Below, in pieces: positions 18,878 to 33,800 of a stretch of 64,000 bases of DNA. The stretch is from Cladopsammia gracilis. Lineage: Eukaryota > Cnidaria > Anthozoa > Scleractinia > Dendrophylliidae. Numbering within the stretch: position 1 is the first letter of the stretch; each line of letters starts with the position of its first letter. A program made the position numbers and the translations under genes. The notes under the pieces were generated by a model that saw only the letters and a program-made list of their open reading frames with translations, did no database searches and was not told the origin of the DNA. The stretch lies in assembly GCA_022457155.1 (NCBI GenBank), contig JAJGOT010000607.1:180001-244000 (forward strand), in the 5' to 3' direction.

Positions 18878-21800
18878 GTGAGTACGATAGTTCTTTGAAG
18901 GACATGTATTTAGAGTTGTAAATAAATAAAGGGGACATGTTTTTCCGGTTTGTGGGGTAAAGCCTTTACAACCTCTAACTCAGAAACTAAATTTGAAGAT
19001 AGAGTAATTTCATGGCTAGAAATCTCAGACATCGAATTTCGTGCGACTTACATTCAGGCTGTCACGCAATGGTCTTAACCACTGGTTTCGATGTGATTTC
19101 CGGCCTCATTATTTTTATGACAGATCGAGTGGTCAAATACATAGTTGTTTATGGTCAAATAAAAGCCGCTGACTGAAAGTATTGCCAAAAGAAGCAATGG
19201 CGGTCAAATACCCATGAAATAAGCTTTCGAATCCGACGTTTTGGAGGAAATTTGGACGATTTTCAGCCGAGATATTGCAGAGCGAAGGTCTTGGATTTTA
19301 GCCGTAAATGATTTGTTGTATTTTATCATGTTTTGGACCCCAAGAAAACGCAACAGCGACAGATTCCCGAGAGACATCCTGCGGTGTGTCTTAAAGCTTG
19401 GCTTCGATAGATTGAAAATCGCAGTGAACAATTTGAGATTACAGCGAGGTTGGAGCTCGAGCTATCGATCGACAGTTGGATACGCTGTTTTCAGCCTTCC
19501 TCCATACTTTCCTCTTGGTGAAATTTTTTGAATCTTCGAAACCAAAAAATGCATCGGTTATAACTTGGAAATCTCCACTTTTATGCGAATCTTTTAGGTT
19601 TTCTCAATTGCTAACAGGTTCTCAGTGAACAATTTGGAATTTCCATTGGAATAATGAGGTAGGCTTGATTTTACATCTTTTCTCTCAATAAACACTATAC
19701 GCATCGAGGCCATTATGTGACACAATGTCACGAAAAAAGTCCGTATCAAATGCGCATGCCTGTCTTACACTCTTAAACCAATTTTGTTAAAACAAATCGA
19801 CAGGTAAGAACTTTTTTGTTGTTAAATTAAATTTCTTATTTTAAGAATTTAATTCTTATTTTAAGAAAATTTTCTTCTTTAAAATCAATTTCTTAAGACT
19901 TAAAGTAAGAATTAAATTCTTAAAATAAGAAATTTAATTTAACAACGAAAAAGTTCTTACCTGTCGATTTGTTTTAACAAATTTGGTTCTTAAAATAACA
20001 ATTCGAGTTTAAGAGTGTTAGATTTCTGGCCATGATCTTAAAGTTATTGACTTTAATTTGTAATTTTCTAACCATCAAGCCACATATTAAATAGATGCTA
20101 TTACTTATCAAGGGTTACATTTGACTGTATGACAGTCTTTGAATGACTATAACCAAACCCGTGACCCCCAAGCAGACTCACAGATCGAATTGGAATTTTT
20201 AAAGGCTCTTTAACTGACGTTCAGAGTTTTGAGGAGAGAGTTAAGCTGAAGAACAGGAGCAATAAGAGTGTATCGGAAATCGAGGGGTTAGCTAGGCATG
20301 GGAAAAGCACAGAGCGATTTTGTAACAAATATTCGCAGCCTATAGTTGAAAATGTAATTCGCAAAAATGATCATTTTCATTAACAGAAAGACACAGATGT
20401 TTCAATGCATGTGAAATCAGCTTGGCTAGCTAATTACACGGGCAAAGGGATTCTTGTGGCTGTGGTAGACGACGGAGTAAAGATTGACCATCCTGTCTTG
20501 AAGTCGAACTTTGTAAGTCCATGTAATCACATAGTTATGTCATTTAAGAGTATAGTACTAAACAAGCAGAAGGCCAGGACAACGCTGAATATAAATGCTG
20601 AATAATGCTGAACGGTCATTGGTGCAAAACGCAGACGACCGCGCGGGAACGTGCGCCGACTGTGGCGAGTTACTTAAAATGGCCGGTATTTATGGGGTTT
20701 TCCCGTGCCATAAAAAACCCGTTGGTTAAGCGTGTTGCGTGGTTAAGGAAAATCTGTGGGCCGGTTATTTGGACAAAGTTTAGACGGTGTTTAACAAAAA
20801 ACCCCAGTCTATCCCAATTTCAATCTGGCCAACCCTAATATTTAAACGCTATTTACTGTATACAATGTCAAGAAGGCATATAGCACAGACTAGAAAAACA
20901 CTTATCTCCAGAAATAACCAACTTATTAACAGATATGGAGGTCCATTAATTTTCTTAAACGCCAGTCTAAGTTACACCTCGTTTAAATAACCAGCCCTGT
21001 GTGTTTTTGGACAGCCACTATACAATATTGTATCTAATTTGAGTTGGAAGAAATTTTGTTTTCATCGGTAAAAGGGTGAAATTTTGGTTTAAACCGGCGA
21101 GATTTTAGGAAGTGCACAACAAGGAACGGCAGTGACGTAACCAACATGCGCAATGCGTTATTCAGCACCATCAAGGGTTAGTAGATTTATATTTGCCACT
21201 GCATGAAATAAAAGAGGCTAATTAAAAAAATAGCTCTCATTTATTTGACTTTTATTCACGGGTCTAATGGCAGGTTACTGTGGAGATGGCTACAAAAATT
21301 TCATCAATAATCGACAGTGCACGTGTTAACTGGCCGTGTAGCATAGATACTTGTAGTTTTAAATTAGCTGCAAGCAAAAGCGTCCTTTTAAAATCAGGGT
21401 CGTAATTTCAAATATAATTTAACGAAAATGTGAAGTTCTTTAGAGATCTGCTTCAAACATGTGGAAAAATAAAACTTCAAAAATTACCATTTCAACAAAA
21501 AAATGTATGGCAGACGGTATACCCACCAGCCATAAATTTCTATATCAACGTTTAGTTTACATCTAATCTGTTTAGGAACTTAACAGTTTTCTAAATTCAG
21601 TAAGGGGAATCTGTACGTCGATCCTATTTCTTACTAGTTTGGAAGTTTGAAAATAGAGGCATATGTTCAGAGATGCCGGCTTAGCTTTAGTGGTCTTTAG
21701 CAATAAGCTTAGTCTAACCCGAATAAGGAGCAACCAGTGGTCAGTCTATTGTTGATTGTCCCGAACAGAACACTCATAGTTTATAATGCAGTGAACTAAA

Positions 21801-24800
21801 AACGGGAAGAAATCAATTTTAGTACACTATCTTCTTTGATTTTCTCCAGTCTTCACATTTTTTATCTTATTTAATGAAACCACAGATTCGGAAACTTACT
21901 GTTGTGATTGTCAACTATGAATACATTGTTTGCCCTAAACTTAGTTAAATACAGTTTAAATATTCATCCTATAGTAAAATGATCTTCACTTTTCTTTGGG
22001 CAGAACTTAACTGCAAGTTACGACTTCTTGGATAATCGAAATATAAGTACATATGATTACCCCAGCAGGTATGTAATTGTTTGTTCATTTCATTAGTAAT
22101 GTTTTCACGGTTCCTTGGGTATATTTATTGAACAAGGCGATTTCCAAATGCAAGTACCAGACGTTGGGGGTTAAGCATCCATCTGAATTCTTATAACTTA
22201 AGTACCGAGAAAGGGAATAGTATTGTCTTTCTCAGTTTCCATAGTGAAATGGATGGTAGGCTGTTGACACTATCTCAACTAAAGATAGTCATTGTCAGTC
22301 TTCATAGAGCATATAAAGTTTAATTGTTAATTCTGATTATCATATACACCAAATTGAAGAAACGTTGACACTTGAAAAGCATAAACCATGAACAATGAAA
22401 CCGAATGGGATGCTGGGTAGGAAGCATTGGTAAGTATAGTAATATTCCATTTCTTGATAATCAAGATTTTTCTTTTGTTTGAGTCATTTTAGAGCATGAT
22501 TTATGCATCGTATGTTAATATTATGTGTATTCTGTCACAGACGTAGTTTAAGTTACGCAATTTCCCAGTAAGCCTTTGGGTCGCATCGTTCATGGTTTAT
22601 GCTTTGCACCTGACAACGTTTCTTCAATTTGGTGTATGACATTTCATGCAATTCAAAGCACAGTAGCTTACTGTTTTTCCTTAAAGTGCCTATCACCCCT
22701 AAAAAGTTATTTTCAGAATCAACTCTATATACATTGAATAGTTGGATGGTAAAATATTTCTTGTTTTGAACGTCGCGTTTGTGAATTACAGAGATTTGAA
22801 TTTACAAAATGCTAATTAGATGACGTCAGCCCGAGAATTTGCCATTATTTCTACGCCAATTTACAATGCGCAGTTTACAGCTTGAGGATAATTAATTTGA
22901 TAAATACCAAAAATTAACTGCGGATAGTCAATTGATTCGTAAAATATATTACTTGGAGGTGAAAACAAGTAGTTGTATAATAAATGATTCCCGGGTTGAC
23001 GTCATTTAATTAGCATTTTGAAAATTCAAATCTCTATAATGCACTAACACGACGTTCAAAACAAGAAATATTTTACCATTCAACTATTCAATGTACATAG
23101 AGTTGATTCTGAAAATAACTTTCTAGGGGTGATAGGCACTTTAACAAAGTCTTTCTCAATACTATTTTTTGGACATATTTAAATGTTAGCCACGGAACAA
23201 ACTGTGCTGGGATCATTGCTGGAGCAGATAATGCAGATTGTGGCGTGGGAGTCGCGTTTGATGCACAGATTTCAAGTAAGATCGACATCACAAGAAACTT
23301 TTATGAGTGTTTACTTAGCTTTCATGGAAGAAAGAAACCAATTTTCCCAACTCTCTTGAAGAAAGGGTGAATTGGTTGGGAAGGAGGGTATTTGAAGATC
23401 GAGGAACAAAAGTTGTTTCAGCGGTTAAAATTCAGTGTCAATTGGGATTTTGGAGGAGAGGAGGGTTGGCAGTGAGATTTGGGCATGTATGTTGGAGGTT
23501 TTACGTTAAGGGTAATTTACGATTGTTTTAATGTTAACCGTGATGTGATTCCATTAAGGGTGCGTTCGATTGACCTTATTCCGGAATAAGAATAAACGGT
23601 CGCTAATCCAGAATAATGACGTCACTTCGTCCTTGCCTCGTGGCCTTTTTCAAAACAACAAACAATTAAAATGGCAACTGCCGGCAACCATGTATGTGCG
23701 GAAAAAAAAATGAGTTGTTACTCAAAAAAGGATGTCCTGGAGTCGGGAAGAGATGCTTCTCCTCATTTCCCTGTAAGACTGGAAATGAAAGAAATGTTTC
23801 AAAACGTCAATTGCAAAAAGAACTGACTAGTCTGGGAATTAATTGCTGCGAGGATTGCTGCGAGAGGAGAGTGGATCTTCACCACGGCCTAACCAGTGTG
23901 AGGGGAAGTGGAAAGCTCCTACTCTTGCTTTCCAGAAAAGTGAAGACCGTAGTAATAAAATGTGAAACGAAATGAGAGAATGTCCATTTTACAAGGAATA
24001 TGTTTATTAAATTTGTTCAAGAAACGGAATAATCCTGTTAATTATTGATCTACAGACGGAATGGCTATTCTGGAATAATCCGATATATATTCTTATTCCG
24101 AGAGGGACAATCGAACGCAACCTAAATATTATTTTCACTAAATGTTTTCACTTCACTTAAAATTGCAGGAGTTCGAATCAATTAGATTTAAGTTAGAACA
24201 AACTTATACAGTTTAATAAATAGTACCACAGAAAAGTACTGCCGCCAGTATAGCTTTCATTTGAATGGTCCCGTCACACTTTAGGATTTCATCCACTGAC
24301 TCAAAAGTTACAACCACCTTGCACAGCGTAATAAAGAGCACCACAGGAAAGTACTGCTCAGTAGCTTTTATCTGGATGCATGTTCACACTTTAATAAGGA
24401 TTTCATTCACAGACTCAAATGTTAGGACCACCTTTTACAGTATAATAAACAGCACCACAGGGAAGTACTGCTAAGAGTAGCTTTCAGTTAAATGGTCACA
24501 CTTTAGGATTTCATCCGCAGTCTCAAAAGTTAAAACTACCTTGTACAGCATCATAAACACTACCACAGGAAAGTACTCTTAATAGCTTTCATTTAAGGTT
24601 ACAGTGTACCTTCAGATCGAAAATTTATCGAAATTTTTTTTTGGCGTCAAAATAAAGTTTACAGAATGAACTTTCATCCAAAAAAAATTATCGAAAAATA
24701 GTGAAAATTGACGGAGAAATGACGGTATAACTTTTGTGGGCGGAGTTTGTTTATGAAGCGATATGTTTTTTTAAGCACTGTTTTCTCAAAGTTAATTTTT

Positions 24801-27800
24801 CGCTTGTTGGAGACACTTTAAAGAGCTACAACTCAAAGGGAATTTGTTTGATTTTCCTCAAATTTGGACAGAAGCTAGGCTAACATATAATCAACAAAAA
24901 CGTGTCGGCGAATTTCTTAATTCTGAAAACTTTTTTGTCAAGAGCCATTTCCGTGCGATCATTCCAATTTTTTTTCTCCCTTTTTCGAAAATATTCTGTA
25001 ACTTTTCACTGCAATTGAATATGGGAAATCGCCGACACGTTTTTTTAGCGCTTCGTGTCCGGAAACCCGAGAACAAATCAAATTAGCAAAATACAATAAT
25101 CGCTTTGAGTTATAGCGTTTTAAAGCTGATTCGGACGTTTGAATTTAGACGTCGTAAAAAATTCGACAATTCATTTTATTACCAAATGGTTTCCATATTT
25201 AGATAGCCAGCTCTATAAGCTTTAATTTGATATCTGGGTTTAGGTATATTAAGTGTAATCTTAAGACGCTAGAGCTGTTATACTGGAGACACCCCCGAAG
25301 GTACACTGTAACCTTAAATGGTCACACTTAAGGATTTCATTCACAGACTCAAAAGTTAGAATCACCTTGTACAGCATAATAAACAGTACCACAGGAAAGT
25401 ACTGCCTAGTAGCTTTCTTTTGGTCACACTTTTAATAGGACTTCATTCACAACTGACTCAAAAGTTACAATCACCTTGTACAGCTTGTACAGCTTGTACA
25501 GCATAATAAACAGTACCACAGGAAAGTATTTGCTCAATAGCTTTTATTTGAATGGTCACACTTTAGGATTTCATCCACAGACTCAAAAGTTAGAACCACC
25601 TTGTACAGCATAATAAACAGTGCCACAGGAAAGTACTGCTCAATAGCTTTTATTTGAATGGTCACACTTTAGGATTTCATTCACAGACTCAAATGTTAGA
25701 ATCACCTCTGTACAGCATCAAATAAACAGCACCACAGAAAAGTACTGCTCATTAGCTTTCATTTACCGAATGGTTGTACTTCCGAAGACTCAAAATATTG
25801 CACCGCGTTGTGCTGCATATAAAAGTGTACCATGCTGGAAAAACAACTGTTAGAACCACCTTGTACAGCGAAATTATATTAAAAAACTCATTAATACGAT
25901 GAAGAACAGTGTATAGTTGAATTTTATCAACACAGGCCTATACAGCAGAGGGTTGCTTGTCTAATTTTGGGTTTAATTTTAGTGTTGTCAGAAGTATAAA
26001 ACCACGATTTGATGTTTATGTACAAAGAAATTAACTACTCAAAGAGTACCCAACGCAAGCTGCAAGAATGAATGGTATTTTTGTTTATTCGTTTGATTAG
26101 GTATTCGTATTTGGGACGAAAACAGGGGTGTCTCTGACGAATCAAAAGCTAAGGCCTTAAGCTTCAAGAGGGACATGATTGACATATACTCAAACAGTTG
26201 GGGACCTGGCGACATGGGCTTCGAAGTGGAAGGGCCTGGCCCTCGACTGGAAGAAGCCTTTAAAAATGGAACACGACTGGTATGTTCAGTCAATTCCGTG
26301 CAGACATCATGCGTAAACGTACACCCGTCAGCACTTCTTCCACTAAATTTCTATATCTATAGACTCCTATTAGTCAACATCCATTTTAACAGGAGTCGAA
26401 ACTGAATTACCATTAAGCAGACGAGCTGACCCAAATAATGACGTATACTTCTGAGCAGATTTAAACTTACAATTACATTTAAGGTCTATGCAAAACATTT
26501 AACCGTCAACGTACACGCAAACTTATACCTCCACCGTGGTACAGGGGGGAAGTTGTTGTAACCCCCCTTGGGTTTTTGCGATGTTACAATATTTCGGAAA
26601 TATTTTACGTTTAATAGATAGCTTGTGATATGCTCTACAAGACAAGGTAAATATTATGGGTTGTGGTGCGGTGTTTGGGGTCTGTGACGGCATCCAAAAT
26701 GGCCGCTTAGATGGCCACCATCTTGGTTCTTACTAAAAATTCATATTTATCGAAGAAATGCAGAAATTACAAATATTTTTTGCTAGAGTTGCAAAATAAA
26801 ATTGTACATTTTGATGCTTTTGATAGCATTTCGTGTTTCTTCAACGAAAAATGGTGAAAAACACGCATTTTCATTCCAAATTGGCTTGACCTCATGCTGT
26901 TTATGACGTCATATCTCGTTACCATAGCAACCAGTTGTCACCAAACTTTACCAAAATGTGTCTCAAGGATAAATGAACAGCTACTGAAGACAGCATGTAC
27001 TAACCGTAAATGATCTTGAAAACATCGGAGAAAAACCTTAATGGGGTGGCACCCCCCCCCCCCCCCCCCTGTATGTCCGAAATGCCTCAATTTAAAGCTT
27101 ATTATGAAAGGAAGTTAACTTGAACGGGACAAACATACGGTACGTTCCCCCTTGCCTAGTACCTAGGCCTCATTATTTCGCCGCGGTTAGGTCAGGTCAC
27201 GTGCTCTTGCAAAGATTCGGCGTTCAATTTGTTTAAAACCAGACCACCCCCTCAAAATCTACCTAGAACCACTTAATTCACTCGAATTATATGCGGTGAA
27301 TTTGTACACATCACCGTATCATCCGCAAGCATGACTTGAATAGTGATGAATTGAACGTGAAAAATGACTTCTTTTTTTTTTTTTTGTAAAATATTTGCTC
27401 GTGATTTATTTTTTTTGCTCAATTTAGGGCCGCCATGGCAAAGGATCCATTTTTGTGTTTGCGGCAGGAAATGGTGGTGTCATAGGTGATAGCTGTGCAT
27501 TCAATGGTTATGTAAATAATATTCACACCATTGCTATCTCGGGCGTTAACTGGGACGGTTCAGTACCAGCATATTCTGAGCAGTGCGCCGCCATAATGGC
27601 TGTGACTTATGGACAGGACATGCTTACATACAGCAAATTTAAACCTCCACTGGTGAGCTTTTTTAGTTTTGTTCAGTGGGTTTTGTTGCTGCTGTTGTTG
27701 TTCTGTGTTGTTTATAGACAGCAGCCTTCATTTGGCTTGCTCCATGTCTTTCACTCTTTTGTTTGATTTTAGCCAATCCCGCCCACCATTAATTATGTTT

Positions 27801-30800
27801 TAAAAATACCATGCACTGAAAGTTGCCTAGAATTCCATGTAACTCCTTGGATTTCTATAAAATTCCACGGGGGTTATTTAACACCGGTTTTTACTACGGC
27901 TGTTAAGTTATTCTAATTACTATTCAGGATAAGCTTGAACTTGTTATGGTTCCTCCCACTTGAAGTTTTCACTAAGTTGAGTATAAGATTTGTCCTTTGT
28001 AGCGTTTAAGTTTTAACAACTAAGGCCAAATTGTATGAATTGCATTTTTAATGCCTTGGTGTCACTATTGTCTGCAGATTACAGCAAACGGAGCCAAGGA
28101 TTGTACTGAACGATTCCCTGGGACTTCCGGTACTACTGCAATGGCTTCTGGTATCATTGCTTTGGCACTTCAAGCAAAGTAAGATTAGTTTTCACAATGA
28201 ACACGAAAACAACAACATCAAGTAGCTTCATTGGCATGACATATCATGAATACTGCAAAGGCATCATATAACTTAACTGCAATAAAATTAAATTGCACCA
28301 GTCTGGATTGATAGTAATTTCTCACGTAAATCAATTAAACACGATGAACTTAACTTTATTATTTGCGTATTTATAGAATAATAAGTTTCACTAAGGCTTT
28401 CCTCTTATTTGCCCTCCTTGTAAGATCTAAGTAAAAAAAGAGGTATTATTATACGCTTTGCAGATATCAAGTTTTTAGCTGGGAGCACTGAGGTCGTAAG
28501 AATTACACTGTCTGCAGTAAACAATGTTTAATATTTGGGTTGGCCAATTTGAAATTGTTGGTATATATTTTTTCTTTTGCCTGTAATTTCATCATTATTA
28601 GGCCAGCTACGATGGCAATGATTTGGGTGGGTTCTTTTCACAGCTTCGTAATGAAGCAAACCATTTGTCAATGAATGTCGTTGTTCTTAATTATAAACTT
28701 AAATTGTCTTCAGGCCAGACCTGACATGGCGTGACGTTCAACACTTAATTGTTAGAAGTTCCAAGCCTCTGAATCCTCCAATTTCCGAAAATCGTTGGAG
28801 AGTTAGTCGTCCCAGACCTTACTGGAGAACCAACGCCGCTGGTCTCAGGGGTAAATTTTGCACTTGCATTTGATGACTGAACGAGTACCTTCTATGGAAT
28901 GTTATACCATTGTGTTTAGACACTTGTTTGTTTTTACACCTTATTTTATTTTAGTAAGCAGTCACTATGGATTTGGACTGATGGATGCTAGCAAGATGAT
29001 TGAATACGCAAAAAAATGGCGTTCCGTGCCTCAACAACTCTCCTGTGAAGTCAAGCTAAATGCTTCAAACTTCAAGTAATTATTTATTCACATGTTACAT
29101 TTTAGACTCAATGATGTCCGACCAATCCTAAAACAAATACAGTATCTTTTTCAGAGATTTGCTTGAAAGTATTTTAACTTGTAGTCTCTAAAAGCCCAAT
29201 GTCGTATGTTCTCAACACTCTGTGTTGTGTATTGTATTCCATTGCAAACTCGTCCCCAGGGCCTTTCCCGCGTATAAAATGGCGGCACATAGAAACCCCT
29301 GGACAAGACTGGCGAAATACTCCAGGAATCCTCGTAGATTTGTTTGTCATGTGACTCGGTTTTGTCTTTGAAGGGAAATATCTGATATTGTCAGAAACAG
29401 TTATCTGACTTATCTTCCTGGTTTAATTAAGATCTGGCGTCCCGGTTTCAACTCCTCCACTCCGACATGATTTTTGCTGTACTGCAAAAACATAGCAAAA
29501 GGGACAAACTCTCACAAACTAGTTTTTCAAAGACTTCTGTCACAATGCAAGGACCACTTGAACAAACAGTAGCAAAATGCAACTGGATCTTTGTGCAGAT
29601 CAGGATTGGCAATGAATTTAATAAAATAACTTTAAAATGCAAGACTTATCAAACAGCTGACTTTGTTTTGTAAAAATTCAGCTGTTTGCCGGATTAGCCT
29701 TGCATTTTAAAGTTATGGGTATTTTAAACCCTATTTAGACCGCGCTGGCTTTGAACGTTTATAACTTAGAAGCATTTAACAAATACCAAGCAAACTTCCT
29801 TCCTCTTTCTGAATTATCTTGGAACATTTTATGTGACAGATTTTTGCTCATGACATGTGATGTTTACATGGCAGCCATATTTTGACAAGCATGCTCACAC
29901 AAATTTTGATTTTTTCTGCTTAAACTAATGCTCAAAATGAACAGTTTTTAAGTTCCTTGCAATGCATTTGAGAACCCAAGATGGCGACCATTTACAAAAT
30001 GACGCAACTCACGCCTTAATTTCACTTGGTTACCAACTGGTTTTAATATATATTTTTTTAAAGTTCATCCAAGCTGGTAATTCCCTCGCGCAGAGAGTTA
30101 CGTCTTACCTTATCTCTGAGCCAAGACGATTGTAGCATCCAGTACCTGGAGCATGTGCAAGTAGAAGTTAATTTACAGTCATCCCGCCGAGGTTATCTTG
30201 AGATTTTCTCAAAATCACCCAACAGAACTAAATCCAAACTTTTTTACTCACGCACAATGGACATTTGGATGGGCTTAAAAAAATTTACAAATTGGCGAGT
30301 AACTAGTCTACATTACTGGGGAGAAAAGCCTTACGGCGACTGGAACATAACGATACGAAACACAAGGCGGAGCAACACCGAAAGAGTCGGTGAGTAAGAC
30401 ACACAGCGAAGGGAATTCTATATATTGGTGTACTTGTATTCCTTTTTATGGATAACCAAACATGTCTATGTGGTTTTCAGTTTCAAACATCCAAAGTTAG
30501 ATTTTGGAATTAGTAAGAATAGTTTGGCATCAAACTCTTGCGTGCTGTCTGTGTTTTTAGCACTTCTGGGAAGCTCATGGAGGCCGTTTTGATCGATTTT
30601 CTTCTTAACGGTCCAACCTGCCAGTGTAGCGTACTAAGAGAAAAAGATAGGATACAAATATTCAAATTTGGCCAACCGTCATTCGAACACGAAAATGCTC
30701 GCTAAGAGTAAATCAGTTTAATCCCGAGCGAGCCCTTTCAAACCTCTTCACATGATATAATCATAAACCCTTCTGTGTGATTCCTGCCTGACCATTTGGG

Positions 30801-33800
30801 TACAAAACTTTACTTACCTGGGAGGGACATCGAACTCCTGGTAGGTGGGGTCGACCCCAGGTGGGACTCTCTTCTTGGTCTGAATCACACAAAAGGTTAG
30901 TGGTGCATCCTTTTTGAAATTGTGTTGAGGTTTTAATGAAAGCACTAGCTCGGGATTAATAATCAGCGAGCATTTCAAACTGGTCTTTGAACAACGGTTG
31001 GCCAAATGTACACATTACTTTCCAACTTTACGCCTCCTAGTACGCTACACTGATGGAGTTGAAACTCACCCAAAATGGCCTCCGAGAGCCTCCCGGAAGC
31101 AACAGAAACACGGAAAAGTCGACAACAGGTGAAGTTTTAACACTTTTATTCACATTATTTCAAGCCTTTCGAAGGAAAAGTGGAAATTATTTTGAATGAA
31201 ATTTCAGATGCATACAAACTCTTACCGGTTTGTTTTGATTTCCTGTGGGTCTCAGTTGGTATCTCAACTGTTTTTACTGTTGTCTAATTCAGTTATCTTA
31301 AACAGGTCGGGTATTTGGTCTGAAGTTAATTCTCTACGGAACGGAAGGTGATCCTCTCAAAAATAACACACATATTGACAGAAAGACAAAGAAAATAGAG
31401 ACGGTCAGTGTCTCTCTTCGTGAAAAAGGTTAGTGTTGTTGAAAATATGTTGCAGCTACGCAAAGAAAGACCTTGCATGTAGTACAGTAATGACGTGTTC
31501 CTGATTCAGTTTACTTTTTACGGTGATTTATTTTTGCTCAACAAAGTGTTAACATCATCGCATAGAACGCAAATCTAAGGGCCTCATTATGATAACACCC
31601 TGAGTGGCACTGAGAGGCATAAAGAAGAGTGCTGAGTATTTGTTTGCTTTTGCAAAATACGAGTAGAAGGGGAATTTAAGCTTCCTTTTATCGATTCCAG
31701 TTATTTTAAGACCTTAGATTCTTTAACTGTCTGCAGAGATCCCCATACACGGTGGATACTCAAAGTGGAGCTACTGGGGACGATGCAGTAAGACATGCGG
31801 AGCAGGAGGATTTCAAAAACGCTCTCGCCGGTGCGACAACCCCAAGCCGGAAAATGGGGGAAGAGACTGCAGTCGACAGGGAGCAGCCAAAGAAATAAGA
31901 AAATGTAGAAGATACCCGTGTCCAGGTAAGTTGGCAGATTCAGTGATGGTGTGATATTATGTCTATGTATTTCGACGATAACTCATCGCACAAACCTGCT
32001 TTTAGAATATATTTTATGTTTGTTTCGTTTTTCTTTGATATCAACACATTTGTCACCTTAATGTAAATAATAACAAAAGTCAATTTTAATAAGTTCACAG
32101 CTTCTCCCCAGGGAATCTTAATACAGAGGAAACGTTAACCATGAAAAACGGATCAATTTTATAACACTTACAAAGACAACTAAGTAGAAAAAAATCATCT
32201 AACACTTGAATAATTGCACACAAAAGTTATACCCTAGTTGGCGGCTTGTAATTAGCGGCCCCCCGAACTGAAGTAACGGACCCCCGAAAGTAGCGGCCAC
32301 CCAAAAGTAACGGACCCCCGAAAGTAATGGAACCCCGAAAGTAATGGATCCCCGAAAGTAATGGATCCCCGAAAGTAATGGATCCCCGAAAGTAATGGAT
32401 CCCCGAAAGTAATGGATCCCCAAAAGTAATGGATCCACGAAAGTAATGGATCTCCGAAAGTAATGGATCCCCAAAAGTAATGGATCCACGAAAGTAATGG
32501 ATCTCCGAAAGTAACAACAACAACAACAACAACAACAACAAAATAGCTTTATTTGCATGACCATAAAATTCATACAGTATTGCAAAAGCTTTAAAGAATT
32601 AAGAAATTATAATAAGATCAAAGGGCTCTCAGAGCCATCTCGTTAATGCGGTAGAATGTGATCGGCAGTTTTTTCAGTCATTCGCGGATCTACCAAAGAT
32701 TATGATTCGAGTGCCTGTGTGCAGTTTTGTGTAATTTTAAGGTTACTGTGAAGCTTTGAGGGTGCTTGCTTGAAAATCTTTCGTACTCGTGCTATTTTTA
32801 AGGAAAGTCTAGAAAACTATATATCGTTGTAAAGCTGATAAATTGTAGATTGTGAAAATAGCAATTATTTTTGTTGTTTTTTGTTTAGTTAAGCGTGCGC
32901 GAGCCTTAAACGAAAAACGGACGGTGTTTGTTTTATGGAATTTCGATTGTCCGTGTTAGCGTGGAAATGAAAATAAAGTGGTACGTGTCAGTTAAGAGTT
33001 AATGGCAAAGATGGTAATCGTAGAGTTGTGCTGACATTGAATGAAGGAATGAGAAATGAATTGATGGTAAGCCACGAATAATTGGTAGTTAATTTATTAT
33101 TAGTTATTTTTCGCGATTTCCAAGATTTCGTGAAATTAAAGTATTGCGGAAAAAAGATGCGTGAAAACTCTGGGCGCGAAAATTAAAGACGTGAAATTTA
33201 GTGACTTTTCTAGGAGTTTATATACGAGTAGAAGGGGTGAAATTTTAGTTCAACGTATGTCCTTTATTATTCCTTATCACACAGGGTCCAGAGGAGCTGT
33301 ATTTGATCGTACAAGACGGTATATTGTTTGAATTGTCGGTGTTTTGAAAGTTAGAGTGATCGCGTTACATAAAATATGTACCGCGAGGGAAATTAGTACG
33401 GGCTCGGAAGCCGCAAAATCGGTGTACAGTGAAGAATATGGAAAGTGAGGAAAGTGATTTAGGTATATTTTTGAAATTGCTGTTAGTCAGAGGAAATTGA
33501 ATTTTTTATTTAAGTATGTGATGTGTAATTTTTATATTGTAATGACATATCGAAGAAATCTATTGAAAAAAGTAGGTAAAGCTATATTTGCAGCGACCGA
33601 AATTTAGGGCTTGAAAATATCGCTTTCGTTCAATGTGCAACAGAACAGCTGGTGACGGAAATGACGCTATCAGGTATTGTGCGCAGGATCGGCAGTTTTT
33701 TCAGTTATTATCGGATCCACCGAAGATTATGATACGAGTGCCTGTGTGCAGTTTCGTGGAATTTTAAGATGTAGATTTTGAGAAGTCTGCTGAAATGTTT

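Noticed and set aside
24185..25875. Regularly spaced repeats that could suggest a CRISPR array
   Set aside because: The whole 106-bp unit repeats, with no variable spacers, in an animal intron; this is a satellite.
32199..32585. Two overlapping antisense frames with repeated aromatic/Gly-rich segments
   Set aside because: They are translations of the 17-bp minisatellite in several frames, with no start or splice context.
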